A stretch of DNA of 64,000 bases from Eutreptiella sp. 'Long Island Sound 2002' (GCA_964036045.1 OZ038400.1:15745079-15809078); one strand, 5' to 3'; positions 1 through 13,379 are shown, counted from the stretch's first letter. Notes: a model not told the origin generated them from the letters alone. Numbers and translations: made by a program.

Positions 1-126
1 GGTGGTCCAAATCCCAATTGTATGGTGCATGGCGTACCCATGAACCTGATTCCATGCTTCCAAGCTTCAAAACTGCTATCTAGAGGGCAAATTGGAGGCC
101 GGGACCCTCTTTTTTGAAATCTTTGG

Positions 127-152
127 GGCTGAAGGCCGCCAGGCCTTCAGCC
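127..152. repeat. Hairpin-forming inverted repeat, present in every normal monomer
   Basis: The arms GGCTGAAGGCC (127-137) and GGCCTTCAGCC (142-152) are perfect reverse complements, 11 bp each, around the loop GCCA. This is the first copy. The same element sits 35 bases after each monomer start, and the last copy is at 62541-62566 in the terminal partial unit. A few monomers change it: AAGCC instead of AGGCC in the right arm (units at 898 and 22649), CAGGCGC at the outer end (1704, 2913), and loop changes GCGA (14589) or GTCA (54059, 55268). A cruciform or RNA hairpin is possible; no function is shown by the sequence. Confidence 0.9.
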
Positions 153-1300
153 GCCCACCCCCCTTCGCCCACGCCTTAGCCGAAGCCAAAGGCGGAGGCC
201 AACCCTTTAGAGTCGCTACCCAGGGGGCTTGGCCAAAAATGGCCTTCCTGCCCTGTCTTTGGACGTATTATGCCTAGCCTGTGTGGCGGCTGTCCGGACC
301 GTAGGGTGGTCAGTCTGGGGGCTTTTTGGTCAATGTTTGATTAAGCAAGTTGACTTTGATTCGGGGCTCGCCTATGTCTTACAGCAGCGGATACCGTTTT
401 ACCGGTGGTCCAAATCCCAATTGTATGGTGCATGGCGTACCCATGAACCTGATTCCATGCTGCCAAGCTTCAAAACTGCTATCTAGAGGGCAAATTGGAG
501 GCCGGGACCCTCTTTTTTGAAATCTTTGGGGCTGAAGGCCGCCAGGCCTTCAGCCGCCCGCCCGCCTTCGCCCACGCCTTAGCCGAAGCCAAAGGCGGAG
601 GCCAACCCTTTAGAGTCGCTACCCAGGGGGCTTGGCCAAAAATGGCCTTCCTGCCCTGTCTTTGGACGTATTATGCCTAGCCTCTGTGGCGGCTGTCCGG
701 AACGTAGGGTGGTCAGTCTGGGGGCTTTTTGGTCAATGTTTGATTAAGCAAGTTGACTTTGATTCGGGGCTCGCCTATGTCTTACAGCAGCGGATACCGT
801 TTTACCGGTGGTCCAAATCCCAATTGTATGGTGCATGGCGTACCCATGAACCTGATTCCATGCTTCCAAGCTTCAAAACTGCTATCTAGAGGGCAAATTG
901 GAGGCCGGGACCCTCTTTTTTGAAATCTTTGGGGCTGAAGGCCGCCAAGCCTTCAGCCGCCCGCCCGCCTTCGCCCACGCCTTAGCCGAAGCCAAAGGCG
1001 GAGGCCAACCCTTTAGAGTCGCTACCCAGGGGGCTTGGCCAAAAATGGCCTTCCTGCCCTGTCTTTGGACGTATTATGCCTAGCCTCTGTGGCGGCTGTC
1101 CGGACCGTAGGGTGGTCAGTCTGGGGGCTTTTTGGTCAATGTTTGATTAAGCAAGTTGACTTTGATTCGGGGCTCGCCTATGTCTTACAGCAGCGGATAC
1201 CGTTTTACCGGTGGTCCAAATCCCAATTGTATGGTGCATGGCGTACCCATGAACCTGATTCCATGCTGCCAAGCTTCAAAACTGCTATCTAGAGGGCAAA

Positions 1301-3718
1301 TTGGAGGCCGGGACCCTCTTTTTTGAAATCTTTGGGGCTGAAGGCCGCCAGGCCTTCAGCCGCCCACCCCCCTTCGCCCACGCCTTAGCCGAAGCCAAAG
1401 GCGGAGGCCAACCCTTTAGAGTCGCTACCCAGGGGGCTTGGCCAAAAATGGCCTTCCTGCCCTGTCTTTGGACGTATTATGCCTAGCCTGTGTGGCGGCT
1501 GTCCGGACCGTAGGGTGGTCAGTCTGGGGGCTTTTTGGTCAATGTTTGATTAAGCAAGTTGACTTTGATTCGGGGCTCGCCTATGTCTTACAGCAGCGGA
1601 TACCGTTTTACCGGTGGTCCAAATCCCAATTGTATGGTGCATGGCGTACCCATGAACCTGATTCCATGCTGCCAAGCTTCAAAACTGCTATCTAGAGGGC
1701 AAATTGGAGGCCGGGACCCTCTTTTTTGAAATCTTTGGGGCTGAAGGCCGCCAGGCCTTCAGGCGCCCACCCCCCTTCGCCCACGCCTTAGCCGAAGCCA
1801 AAGGCGGAGGCCAACCCTTTAGAGTCGCTACCCAGGGGGCTTGGCCAAAAATGGCCTTCCTGCCCTGTCTTTGGACGTATTATGCCTAGCCTGTGTGGCG
1901 GCTGTCCGGACCGTAGGGTGGTCAGTCTGGGGGCTTTTTGGTCAATGTTTGATTAAGCAAGTTGACTTTGATTCGGGGCTCGCCTATGTCTTACAGCAGC
2001 GGATACCGTTTTACCGGTGGTCCAAATCCCAATTGTATGGTGCATGGCGTACCCATGAACCTGATTCCATGCCGCCAAGCTTCAAAACTGCTATCTAGAG
2101 GGCAAATTGGAGGCCGGGACCCTCTTTTTTGAAATCTTTGGGGCTGAAGGCCGCCAGGCCTTCAGCCGCCCGCCCGCCTTCGCCCACGCCTTAGCCGAAG
2201 CCAAAGGCGGAGGCCAACCCTTTAGAGTCGCTACCCAGGGGGCTTGGCCAAAAATGGCCTTCCTGCCCTGTCTTTGGACGTATTATGCCTAGCCTCTGTG
2301 GCGGCTGTCCGGAACGTAGGGTGGTCAGTCTGGGGGCTTTTTGGTCAATGTTTGATTAAGCAAGTTGACTTTGACTCGGGGCTCGCCTATGTCTTACAGC
2401 AGCGGATACCGTTTTACCGGTGGTCCAAATCCCAATTGTATGGTGCATGGCGTACCCATGAACCTGATTCCATGCTTCCAAGCTTCAAAACTGCTATCTA
2501 GAGGGCAAATTGGAGGCCGGGACCCTCTTTTTTGAAATCTTTGGGGCTGAAGGCCGCCAGGCCTTCAGCCGCCCACCCCCCTTCGCCCACGCCTTAGCCG
2601 AAGCCAAAGGCGGAGGCCAACCCTTTAGAGTCGCTACCCAGGGGGCTTGGCCAAAAATGGCCTTCCTGCCCTGTCTTTGGACGTATTATGCCTAGCCTGT
2701 GTGGCGGCTGTCCGGACCGTAGGGTGGTCAGTCTGGGGGCTTTTTGGTCAATGTTTGATTAAGCAAGTTGACTTTGATTCGGGGCTCGCCTATGTCTTAC
2801 AGCAGCGGATACCGTTTTACCGGTGGTCCAAATCCCAATTGTATGGTGCATGGCGTACCCATGAACCTGATTCCATGCTGCCAAGCTTCAAAACTGCTAT
2901 CTAGAGGGCAAATTGGAGGCCGGGACCCTCTTTTTTGAAATCTTTGGGGCTGAAGGCCGCCAGGCCTTCAGGCGCCCACCCCCCTTCGCCCACGCCTTAG
3001 CCGAAGCCAAAGGCGGAGGCCAACCCTTTAGAGTCGCTACCCAGGGGGCTTGGCCAAAAATGGCCTTCCTGCCCTGTCTTTGGACGTATTATGCCTAGCC
3101 TGTGTGGCGGCTGTCCGGACCGTAGGGTGGTCAGTCTGGGGGCTTTTTGGTCAATGTTTGATTAAGCAAGTTGACTTTGATTCGGGGCTCGCCTATGTCT
3201 TACAGCAGCGGATACCGTTTTACCGGTGGTCCAAATCCCAATTGTATGGTGCATGGCGTACCCATGAACCTGATTCCATGCCGCCAAGCTTCAAAACTGC
3301 TATCTAGAGGGCAAATTGGAGGCCGGGACCCTCTTTTTTGAAATCTTTGGGGCTGAAGGCCGCCAGGCCTTCAGCCGCCCGCCCGCCTTCGCCCACGCCT
3401 TAGCCGAAGCCAAAGGCGGAGGCCAACCCTTTAGAGTCGCTACCCAGGGGGCTTGGCCAAAAATGGCCTTCCTGCCCTGTCTTTGGACGTATTATGCCTA
3501 GCCTCTGTGGCGGCTGTCCGGAACGTAGGGTGGTCAGTCTGGGGGCTTTTTGGTCAATGTTTGATTAAGCAAGTTGACTTTGACTCGGGGCTCGCCTATG
3601 TCTTACAGCAGCGGATACCGTTTTACCGGTGGTCCAAATCCCAATTGTATGGTGCATGGCGTACCCATGAACCTGATTCCATGCTTCCAAGCTTCAAAAC
3701 TGCTATCTAGAGGGCAAA
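1301..3718. repeat. Trimeric higher-order repeat, 2 x 1209 bp
   Basis: Monomers at 1301, 1704 and 2107 are repeated by those at 2510, 2913 and 3316. The marker variants are CACCCCCC in the CG tract of unit 1; CAGGCGCC plus CATGCCGCC in unit 2; and GGAACGTAGG plus GACTCGG in unit 3. A third, less exact copy follows at 4122-5330 (it lacks CAGGCGCC and GACTCGG). This pattern implies duplication of a three-monomer block after the monomers had diverged. Confidence 0.85.
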
Positions 3719-6700
3719 TTGGAGGCCGGGACCCTCTTTTTTGAAATCTTTGGGGCTGAAGGCCGCCAGGCCTTCAGCCGCCCGCCCGCCTTCGCCCACG
3801 CCTTAGCCGAAGCCAAAGGCGGAGGCCAACCCTTTAGAGTCGCTACCCAGGGGGCTTGGCCAAAAATGGCCTTCCTGCCCTGTCTTTGGACGTATTATGC
3901 CTAGCCTCTGTGGCGGCTGTCCGGACCGTAGGGTGGTCAGTCTGGGGGCTTTTTGGTCAATGTTTGATTAAGCAAGTTGACTTTGATTCGGGGCTCGCCT
4001 ATGTCTTACAGCAGCGGATACCGTTTTACCGGTGGTCCAAATCCCAATTGTATGGTGCATGGCGTACCCATGAACCTGATTCCATGCTTCCAAGCTTCAA
4101 AACTGCTATCTAGAGGGCAAATTGGAGGCCGGGACCCTCTTTTTTGAAATCTTTGGGGCTGAAGGCCGCCAGGCCTTCAGCCGCCCACCCCCCTTCGCCC
4201 ACGCCTTAGCCGAAGCCAAAGGCGGAGGCCAACCCTTTAGAGTCGCTACCCAGGGGGCTTGGCCAAAAATGGCCTTCCTGCCCTGTCTTTGGACGTATTA
4301 TGCCTAGCCTGTGTGGCGGCTGTCCGGACCGTAGGGTGGTCAGTCTGGGGGCTTTTTGGTCAATGTTTGATTAAGCAAGTTGACTTTGATTCGGGGCTCG
4401 CCTATGTCTTACAGCAGCGGATACCGTTTTACCGGTGGTCCAAATCCCAATTGTATGGTGCATGGCGTACCCATGAACCTGATTCCATGCTGCCAAGCTT
4501 CAAAACTGCTATCTAGAGGGCAAATTGGAGGCCGGGACCCTCTTTTTTGAAATCTTTGGGGCTGAAGGCCGCCAGGCCTTCAGCCGCCCACCCCCCTTCG
4601 CCCACGCCTTAGCCGAAGCCAAAGGCGGAGGCCAACCCTTTAGAGTCGCTACCCAGGGGGCTTGGCCAAAAATGGCCTTCCTGCCCTGTCTTTGGACGTA
4701 TTATGCCTAGCCTGTGTGGCGGCTGTCCGGACCGTAGGGTGGTCAGTCTGGGGGCTTTTTGGTCAATGTTTGATTAAGCAAGTTGACTTTGATTCGGGGC
4801 TCGCCTATGTCTTACAGCAGCGGATACCGTTTTACCGGTGGTCCAAATCCCAATTGTATGGTGCATGGCGTACCCATGAACCTGATTCCATGCCGCCAAG
4901 CTTCAAAACTGCTATCTAGAGGGCAAATTGGAGGCCGGGACCCTCTTTTTTGAAATCTTTGGGGCTGAAGGCCGCCAGGCCTTCAGCCGCCCGCCCGCCT
5001 TCGCCCACGCCTTAGCCGAAGCCAAAGGCGGAGGCCAACCCTTTAGAGTCGCTACCCAGGGGGCTTGGCCAAAAATGGCCTTCCTGCCCTGTCTTTGGAC
5101 GTATTATGCCTAGCCTCTGTGGCGGCTGTCCGGAACGTAGGGTGGTCAGTCTGGGGGCTTTTTGGTCAATGTTTGATTAAGCAAGTTGACTTTGATTCGG
5201 GGCTCGCCTATGTCTTACAGCAGCGGATACCGTTTTACCGGTGGTCCAAATCCCAATTGTATGGTGCATGGCGTACCCATGAACCTGATTCCATGCTTCC
5301 AAGCTTCAAAACTGCTATCTAGAGGGCAAATTGGAGGCCGGGACCCTCTTTTTTGAAATCTTTGGGGCTGAAGGCCGCCAGGCCTTCAGCCGCCCGCCCG
5401 CCTTCGCCCACGCCTTAGCCGAAGCCAAAGGCGGAGGCCAACCCTTTAGAGTCGCTACCCAGGGGGCTTGGCCAAAAATGGCCTTCCTGCCCTGTCTTTG
5501 GACGTATTATGCCTAGCCTCTGTGGCGGCTGTCCGGACCGTAGGGTGGTCAGTCTGGGGGCTTTTTGGTCAATGTTTGATTAAGCAAGTTGACTTTGATT
5601 CGGGGCTCGCCTATGTCTTACAGCAGCGGATACCGTTTTACCGGTGGTCCAAATCCCAATTGTATGGTGCATGGCGTACCCATGAACCTGATTCCATGCT
5701 TCCAAGCTTCAAAACTGCTATCTAGAGGGCAAATTGGAGGCCGGGACCCTCTTTTTTGAAATCTTTGGGGCTGAAGGCCGCCAGGCCTTCAGCCGCCCGC
5801 CCGCCTTCGCCCACGCCTTAGCCGAAGCCAAAGGCGGAGGCCAACCCTTTAGAGTCGCTACCCAGGGGGCTTGGCCAAAAATGGCCTTCCTGCCCTGTCT
5901 TTGGACGTATTATGCCTAGCCTCTGTGGCGGCTGTCCGGACCGTAGGGTGGTCAGTCTGGGGGCTTTTTGGTCAATGTTTGATAAAGCAAGTTGACTTTG
6001 ATTCGGGGCTCGCCTATGTCTTACAGCAGCGGATACCGTTTTACCGGTGGTCCAAATCCCAATTGTATGGTGCATGGCGTACCCATGAACCTGATTCCAT
6101 GCTTCCAAGCTTCAAAACTGCTATCTAGAGGGCAAATTGGAGGCCGGGACCCTCTTTTTTGAAATCTTTGGGGCTGAAGGCCGCCAGGCCTTCAGCCGCC
6201 CACCCCCCTTCGCCCACGCCTTAGCCGAAGCCAAAGGCGGAGGCCAACCCTTTAGAGTCGCTACCCAGGGGGCTTGGCCAAAAATGGCCTTCCTGCCCTG
6301 TCTTTGGACGTATTATGCCTAGCCTGTGTGGCGGCTGTCCGGACCGTAGGGTGGTCAGTCTGGGGGCTTTTTGGTCAATGTTTGATAAAGCAAGTTGACT
6401 TTGATTCGGGGCTCGCCTATGTCTTACAGCAGCGGATACCGTTTTACCGGTGGTCCAAATCCCAATTGTATGGTGCATGGCGTACCCATGAACCTGATTC
6501 CATGCTGCCAAGCTTCAAAACTGCTATCTAGAGGGCAAATTGGAGGCCGGGACCCTCTTTTTTGAAATCTTTGGGGCTGAAGGCCGCCAGGCCTTCAGCC
6601 GCCCGCCCGCCTTCGCCCACGCCTTAGCCGAAGCCAAAGGCGGAGGGCAACCCTTTAGAGTCGCTACCCAGGGGGCTTGGCCAAAAATGGCCTTCCTGCC

Positions 6701-6942
6701 CTGTCTTTGGACGTATTATGCCTAGCCTGTGTGGCGGCTGTCCGGACCGTAGGGTGGTCAGTCTGGGGGCTTTTTGGTCAATGTTTGATTAAGCAAGTTG
6801 ACTTTGATTCGGGGCTCGCCTATGTCTTACAGCAGCGGATACCGTTTTACCGGTGGTCCAAATCCCAATTGTATGGTGCATGGCGTACCCATGAACCTGA
6901 TTCCATGCTTCCAAGCTTCAAAACTGCTATCTAGAGGGCAAA

Positions 6943-8957
6943 TTGGAGGCCGGGACCCTCTTTTTTGAAATCTTTGGGGCTGAAGGCCGCCAGGCCTTCA
7001 GCCGCCCGCCCGCCTTCGCCCACGCCTTAGCCGAAGCCAAAGGCGGAGGCCAACCCTTTAGAGTCGCTACCCAGGGGGCTTGGCCAAAAATGGCCTTCCC
7101 GCCCTGTCTTTGGACGTATTATGCCTAGCCTCTGTGGCGGCTGTCCGGACCGTAGGGTGGTCAGTCTGGGGGCTTTTTGGTCAATGTTTGATTAAGCAAG
7201 TTGACTTTGATTCGGGGCTCGCCTATGTCTTACAGCAGCGGATACCGTTTTACCGGTGGTCCAAATCCCAATTGTATGGTGCATGGCGTACCCATGAACC
7301 TGATTCCATGCTTCCAAGCTTCAAAACTGCTATCTAGAGGGCAAATTGGAGGCCGGGACCCTCTTTTTTGAAATCTTTGGGGCTGAAGGCCGCCAGGCCT
7401 TCAGCCGCCCGCCCGCCTTCGCCCACGCCTTAGCCGAAGCCAAAGGCGGAGGCCAACCCTTTAGAGTCGCTACCCAGGGGGCTTGGCCAAAAATGGCCTT
7501 CCTGCCCTGTCTTTGGACGTATTATGCCTAGCCTGTGTGGCGGCTGTCCGGACCGTAGGGTGCTCAGTCTGGGGGCTTTTTGGTCAATGTTTGATTAAGC
7601 AAGTTGACTTTGATTCGGGGCTCGCCTATGTCTTACAGCAGCGGATACCGTTTTACCGGTGGTCCAAATCCCAATTGTATGGTGCATGGCGTACCCATGA
7701 ACCTGATTCCATGCTTCCAAGCTTCAAAACTGCTATCTAGAGGGCAAATTGGAGGCCGGGACCCTCTTTTTTGAAATCTTTGGGGCTGAAGGCCGCCAGG
7801 CCTTCAGCCGCCCGCCCGCCTTCGCCCACGCCTTAGCCGAAGCCAAAGGCGGAGGCCAACCCTTTAGAGTCGCTACCCAGGGGGCTTGGCCAAAAATGGC
7901 CTTCCCGCCCTGTCTTTGGACGTATTATGCCTAGCCTGTGTGGCGGCTGTCCGGACCGTAGGGTGGTCAGTCTGGGGGCTTTTTGGTCAATGTTTGATTA
8001 AGCAAGTTGACTTTGATTCGGGGCTCGCCTATGTCTTACAGCAGCGGATACCGTTTTACCGGTGGTCCAAATCCCAATTGTATGGTGCATGGCGTACCCA
8101 TGAACCTGATTCCATGCTTCCAAGCTTCAAAACTGCTATCTAGAGGGCAAATTGGAGGCCGGGACCCTCTTTTTTGAAATCTTTGGGGCTGAAGGCCGCC
8201 AGGCCTTCAGCCGCCCACCCCCCTTCGCCCACGCCTTAGCCGAAGCCAAAGGCGGAGGCCAACCCTTTAGAGTCGCTACCCAGGGGGCTTGGCCAAAAAT
8301 GGCCTTCCTGCCCTGTCTTTGGACGTATTATGCCTAGCCTGTGTGGCGGCTGTCCGGACCGTAGGGTGCTCAGTCTGGGGGCTTTTTGGTCAATGTTTGA
8401 TTAAGCAAGTTGACTTTGATTCGGGGCTCGCCTATGTCTTACAGCAGCGGATACCGTTTTACCGGTGGTCCAAATCCCAATTGTATGGTGCATGGCGTAC
8501 CCATGAACCTGATTCCATGCTTCCAAGCTTCAAAACTGCTATCTAGAGGGCAAATTGGAGGCCGGGACCCTCTTTTTTGAAATCTTTGGGGCTGAAGGCC
8601 GCCAGGCCTTCAGCCGCCCGCCCGCCTTCGCCCACGCCTTAGCCGAAGCCAAAGGCGGAGGCCAACCCTTTAGAGTCGCTACCCAGGGGGCTTGGCCAAA
8701 AATGGCCTTCCCGCCCTGTCTTTGGACGTATTATGCCTAGCCTGTGTGGCGGCTGTCCGGACCGTAGGGTGGTCAGTCTGGGGGCTTTTTGGTCAATGTT
8801 TGATTAAGCAAGTTGACTTTGATTCGGGGCTCGCCTATGTCTTACAGCAGCGGATACCGTTTTACCGGTGGTCCAAATCCCAATTGTATGGTGCATGGCG
8901 TACCCATGAACCTGATTCCATGCTTCCAAGCTTCAAAACTGCTATCTAGAGGGCAAA
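6943..8957. repeat. Alternating dimeric pattern, 806 bp
   Basis: Five monomers alternate between two types: units at 6943, 7749 and 8555 carry GGCCTTCCCGCCC (T to C), while units at 7346 and 8152 carry GTAGGGTGCTCAG (G to C). The two marker variants never occur together in one monomer of this block, giving an 806-bp period. Other sites (CACCCCCC, CTCTGT/CTGTGT) vary between copies, so homogenisation is incomplete. Confidence 0.8.
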
Positions 8958-11900
8958 TTGGAGGCCGGGACCCTCTTTTTTGAAATCTTTGGGGCTGAAG
9001 GCCGCCAGGCCTTCAGCCGCCCGCCCGCCTTCGCCCACGCCTTAGCCGAAGCCAAAGGCGGAGGCCAACCCTTTAGAGTCGCTACCGAGGGGGCTTGGCC
9101 AAAAATGGCCTTCCTCCCCTGTATTTGGACGTATTATGCCTAGCCTCTGTGGCGGCTGTCCGGACCGTAGGGTGGTCAGTCTGGGGGCTTTTTGGTCAAT
9201 GTTTGATTAAGCAAGTTGACTTTGATTCGGGGCTCGCCTATGTCTTACAGCAGCGGATACCGTTTTACCGGTGGTCCAAATCCCAATTGTATGGTGCATG
9301 GCGTACCCATGAACCTGATTCCATGCTTCCAAGCTTCAAAACTGCTATCTAGAGGGCAAATTGGAGGCCGGGACCCTCTTTTTTGAAATCTTTGGGGCTG
9401 AAGGCCGCCAGGCCTTCAGCCGCCCGCCCGCCTTCGCCCACGCCTTAGCCGAAGCCAAAGGCGGTGGCCAACCCTTTAGAGTCGCTACCCAGGGGGCTTG
9501 GCCAAAAATGGCCTTCCTGCCCTTTCTTTGGACGTATTATGCCTAGCCTCTGTGGCGGCTGTCCGGACCGTAGGGTGCTCAGTCTGGGGGCTTTTTGGTC
9601 AATGTTTGATTAAGCAAGTTGACTTTGATTCGGGGCTCGCCTATGTCTTACAGCAGCGGATACCGTTTTACCGGTGGTCCAAATCCCAATTGTATGGTGC
9701 ATGGCGTACCCATGAACCTGATTCCATGCTTCCAAGCTTCAAAACTGCTATCTAGAGGGCAAATTGGAGGCCGGGACCCTCTTTTTTGAAATCTTTGGGG
9801 CTGAAGGCCGCCAGGCCTTCAGCCGCCCACCCCCCTTCGCCCACGCCTTAGCCGAAGCCAAAGGCGGAGGCCAACCCTTTAGAGTCGCTACCGAGGGGGC
9901 TTGGCCAAAAATGGCCTTCCTGCCCTGTATTTGGACGTATTATGCCTAGCCTCTGTGGCGGCTGTCCGGACCGTAGGGTGGTCAGTCTGGGGGCTTTTTG
10001 GTCAATGTTTGATTAAGCAAGTTGACTTTGATTCGGGGCTCGCCTATGTCTTACAGCAGCGGATACCGTTTTACCGGTGGTCCAAATCCCAATTGTATGG
10101 TGCATGGCGTACCCATGAACCTGATTCCATGCTTCCAAGCTTCAAAACTGCTATCTAGAGGGCAAATTGGAGGCCGGGACCCTCTTTTTTGAAATCTCTG
10201 GGGCTGAAGGCCGCCAGGCCTTCAGCCGCCCGCCCGCCTTCGCCCACGCCTTAGCCGAAGCCAAAGGCGGAGGCCAACCCTTTAGAGTCGCTACCCAGGG
10301 GGCTTGGCCAAAAATGGCCTTCCTGCCCTTTCTTTGGACGTATTATGCCTAGCCTCTGTGGCGGCTGTCCGGACCGTAGGGTGCTCAGTCTGGGGGCTTT
10401 TTGGTCAATGTTTGATTAAGCAAGTTGACTTTGATTCGGGGCTCGCCTATGTCTTACAGCAGCGGATACCGTTTTACCGGTGGTCCAAATCCCAATTGTA
10501 TGGTGCATGGCGTACCCATGAACCTGATTCCATGCTTCCAAGCTTCAAAACTGCTATCTAGAGGGCAAATTGGAGGCCGGGACCCTCTTTTTTGAAATCT
10601 TTGGGGCTGAAGGCCGCCAGGCCTTCAGCCGCCCACCCCCCTTCGCCCACGCCTTAGCCGAAGCCAAAGGCGGAGGCCAACCCTTTAGAGTCGCTACCGA
10701 GGGGGCTTGGCCAAAAATGGCCTTCCTGCCCTGTCTTTGGACGTATTATGCCTAGCCTCTGTGGCGGCTGTCCGGACCGTAGGGTGGTCAGTCTGGGGGC
10801 TTTTTGGTCAATGTTTGATTAAGCAAGTTGACTTTGATTCGGGGCTCGCCTATGTCTTACAGCAGCGGATACCGTTTTACCGGTGGTCCAAATCCCAATT
10901 GTATGGTGCATGGCGTACCCATGAACCTGATTCCATGCTTCCAAGCTTCAAAACTGCTATCTAGAGGGCAAATTGGAGGCCGGGACCCTCTTTTTTGAAA
11001 TCTTTGGGGCTGAAGGCCGCCAGGCCTTCAGCCGCCCGCCCGCCTTCGCCCACGCCTTAGCCGAAGCCAAAGGCGGTGGCCAACCCTTTAGAGTCGCTAC
11101 CCAGGGGGCTTGGCCAAAAATGGCCTTCCTGCCCTGTCTTTGGACGTATTATGCCTAGCCTCTGTGGCGGCTGTCCGGACCGTAGGGTGCTCAGTCTGGG
11201 GGCTTTTTGGTCAATGTTTGATTAAGCAAGTTGACTTTGATTCGGGGCTCGCCTATGTCTTACAGCAGCGGATACCGTTTTACCGGTGGTCCAAATCCCA
11301 ATTGTATGGTGCATGGCGTACCCATGAACCTGATTCCATGCTTCCAAGCTTCAAAACTGCTATCTAGAGGGCAAATTGGAGGCCGGGACCCTCTTTTTTG
11401 AAATCTTTGGGGCTGAAGGCCGCCAGGCCTTCAGCCGCCCACCCCCCTTCGCCCACGCCTTAGCCGAAGCCAAAGGCGGAGGCCAACCCTTTAGAGTCGC
11501 TACCGAGGGGGCTTGGCCAAAAATGGCCTTCCTGCCCTGTATTTGGACGTATTATGCCTAGCCTCTGTGGCGGCTGTCCGGACCGTAGGGTGGTCAGTCT
11601 GGGGGCTTTTTGGTCAATGTTTGATTAAGCAAGTTGACTTTGATTCGGGGCTCGCCTATGTCTTACAGCAGCGGATACCGTTTTACCGGTGGTCCAAATC
11701 CCAATTGTATGGTGCATGGCGTACCCATGAACCTGATTCCATGCTTCCAAGCTTCAAAACTGCTATCTAGAGGGCAAATTGGAGGCCGGGACCCTCTTTT
11801 TTGAAATCTTTGGGGCTGAAGGCCGCCAGGCCTTCAGCCGCCCGCCCGCCTTCGCCCACGCCTTAGCCGAAGCCAAAGGCGGTGGCCAACCCTTTAGAGT

Positions 11901-12181
11901 CGCTACCCAGGGGGCTTGGCCAAAAATGGCCTTCCTGCCCTTTCTTTGGACGTATTATGCCTAGCCTCTGTGGCGGCTGTCCGGACCGTAGGGTGCTCAG
12001 TCTGGGGGCTTTTTGGTCAATGTTTGATTAAGCAAGTTGACTTTGATTCGGGGCTCGCCTATGTCTTACAGCAGCGGATACCGTTTTACCGGTGGTCCAA
12101 ATCCCAATTGTATGGTGCATGGCGTACCCATGAACCTGATTCCATGCTTCCAAGCTTCAAAACTGCTATCTAGAGGGCAAA
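8958..12181. repeat. Dimeric higher-order repeat, 4 x 806 bp
   Basis: Units at 8958, 9764, 10570 and 11376 carry GCTACCGAGGGG (C to G), three of them also CTGTATTTGG. The intervening units at 9361, 10167, 10973 and 11779 carry GGTGCTCAG, mostly with CCCTTTCTTTGG, and three of them GGCGGTGGCC. The strict alternation makes the four-copy dimer clear. It probably grew from the neighbouring dimer at 6943-8957, which shares the GGTGCTCAG type. Confidence 0.85.
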
Positions 12182-12584
12182 TTGGAGGCCGGGACCCTCT
12201 TTTTTGAAATCTTTGGGGCTGAAGGCCGCCAGGCCTTCAGCCGCCCACCCCCCTTCGCCCACGCCTTAGCCGAAGCCAAAGGCGGAGGCCAACCCTTTAG
12301 AGTCGCTACCCAGGGGGCTTGGCCAAAAATGGCCTTCCTGCCCTGTCTTTGGACGTATTATGCCTAGCCTGTGTGGCGGCTGTCCGGACCGTAGGGTGGT
12401 CAGTCTGGGGGCTTTTTGGTCAATGTTTGATTAAGCAAGTTGACTTTGATTCGGGGCTCGCCTATGTCTTACAGCAGCGGATACCGTTTTACCGGTGGTC
12501 CAAATCCCAATTGTATGGTGCATGGCGTACCCATGAACCTGATTCCATGCTTCCAAGCTTCAAAACTGCTATCTAGAGGGCAAA

Positions 12585-12988
12585 TTGGAGGCCGGGACCC
12601 TCTTTTTTCGAAATCTTTGGGGCTGAAGGCCGCCAGGCCTTCAGCCGCCCGCCCGCCTTCGCCCACGCCTTAGCCGAAGCCAAAGGCGGAGGCCAACCCT
12701 TTAGAGTCGCTACCCAGGGGGCTTGGCCAAAAATGGCCTTCCTGCCCTGTCTTTGGACGTATTATGCCTAGCCTGTGTGGCGGCTGTCCGGACCGTAGGG
12801 TGGTCAGTCTGGGGGCTTTTTGGTCAATGTTTGATTAAGCAAGTTGACTTTGATTCGGGGCTCGCCTATGTCTTACAGCAGCGGATACCGTTTTACCGGT
12901 GGTCCAAATCCCAATTGTATGGTGCATGGCGTACCCATGAACCTGATTCCATGCTGCCAAGCTTCAAAACTGCTATCTAGAGGGCAAA
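12585..12988. repeat. 404-bp monomer with one-base insertion
   Basis: A single C is inserted after the T6 run (CTTTTTTCGAAATC instead of CTTTTTTGAAATC), creating a TTCGAA site found in no other monomer. The insertion shifts the chance reading frames here, which explains the atypical short ORFs on both strands at this place. Confidence 0.9.
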
Positions 12989-13379
12989 TTGGAGGCCGGG
13001 ACCCTCTTTTTTGAAATCTTTGGGGCTGAAGGCCGCCAGGCCTTCAGCCGCCCGCCCGCCTTAGCCGAAGCCAAAGGCGGAGGCCAACCCTTTAGAGTCG
13101 CTACCCAGGGGGCTTGGCCAAAAATGGCCTTCCTGCCCTGTCTTTGGACGTATTATGCCTAGCCTGTGTGGCGGCTGTCCGGACCGTAGGGTGGTCAGTC
13201 TGGGGGCTTTTTGGTCAATGTTTGATTAAGCAAGTTGACTTTGATTCGGGGCTCGCCTATGTCTTACAGCAGCGGATACCGTTTTACCGGTGGTCCAAAT
13301 CCCAATTGTATGGTGCATGGCGTACCCATGAACCTGATTCCATGCTGCCAAGCTTCAAAACTGCTATCTAGAGGGCAAA
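12989..13379. repeat. 391-bp monomer with 12-bp deletion
   Basis: The normal unit has two CGCCTT copies spaced 12 bases apart in the CG tract; here one copy and the six bases between them are gone (CCCGCCTTAGCC). This is the expected outcome of slippage between short direct repeats. It is the first of three 391-bp units; the others start at 24664 and 25458. Confidence 0.9.

Noticed and set aside
310-370. Possible RNA polymerase III promoter (TGGTCAATG as A box, GATTCGGGGCTC as B box) with downstream T6 run
   Set aside because: The B-box-like element lacks the usual A after TTCG, and the A box is weak. No tRNA-like fold is evident. T runs alone do not establish a transcription unit.
5818-6511. 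Two 96-codon minus-strand frames unique to this place
   Set aside because: They exist only because GATTAAG is GATAAAG in the units at 5734 and 6137, which removes a stop on the minus strand. They are shadow frames in satellite DNA.
12440-12673. Extra frames on both strands around 12.4-12.7 kb
   Set aside because: They are created by the one-base insertion in the 12585 monomer joining otherwise separate frames.
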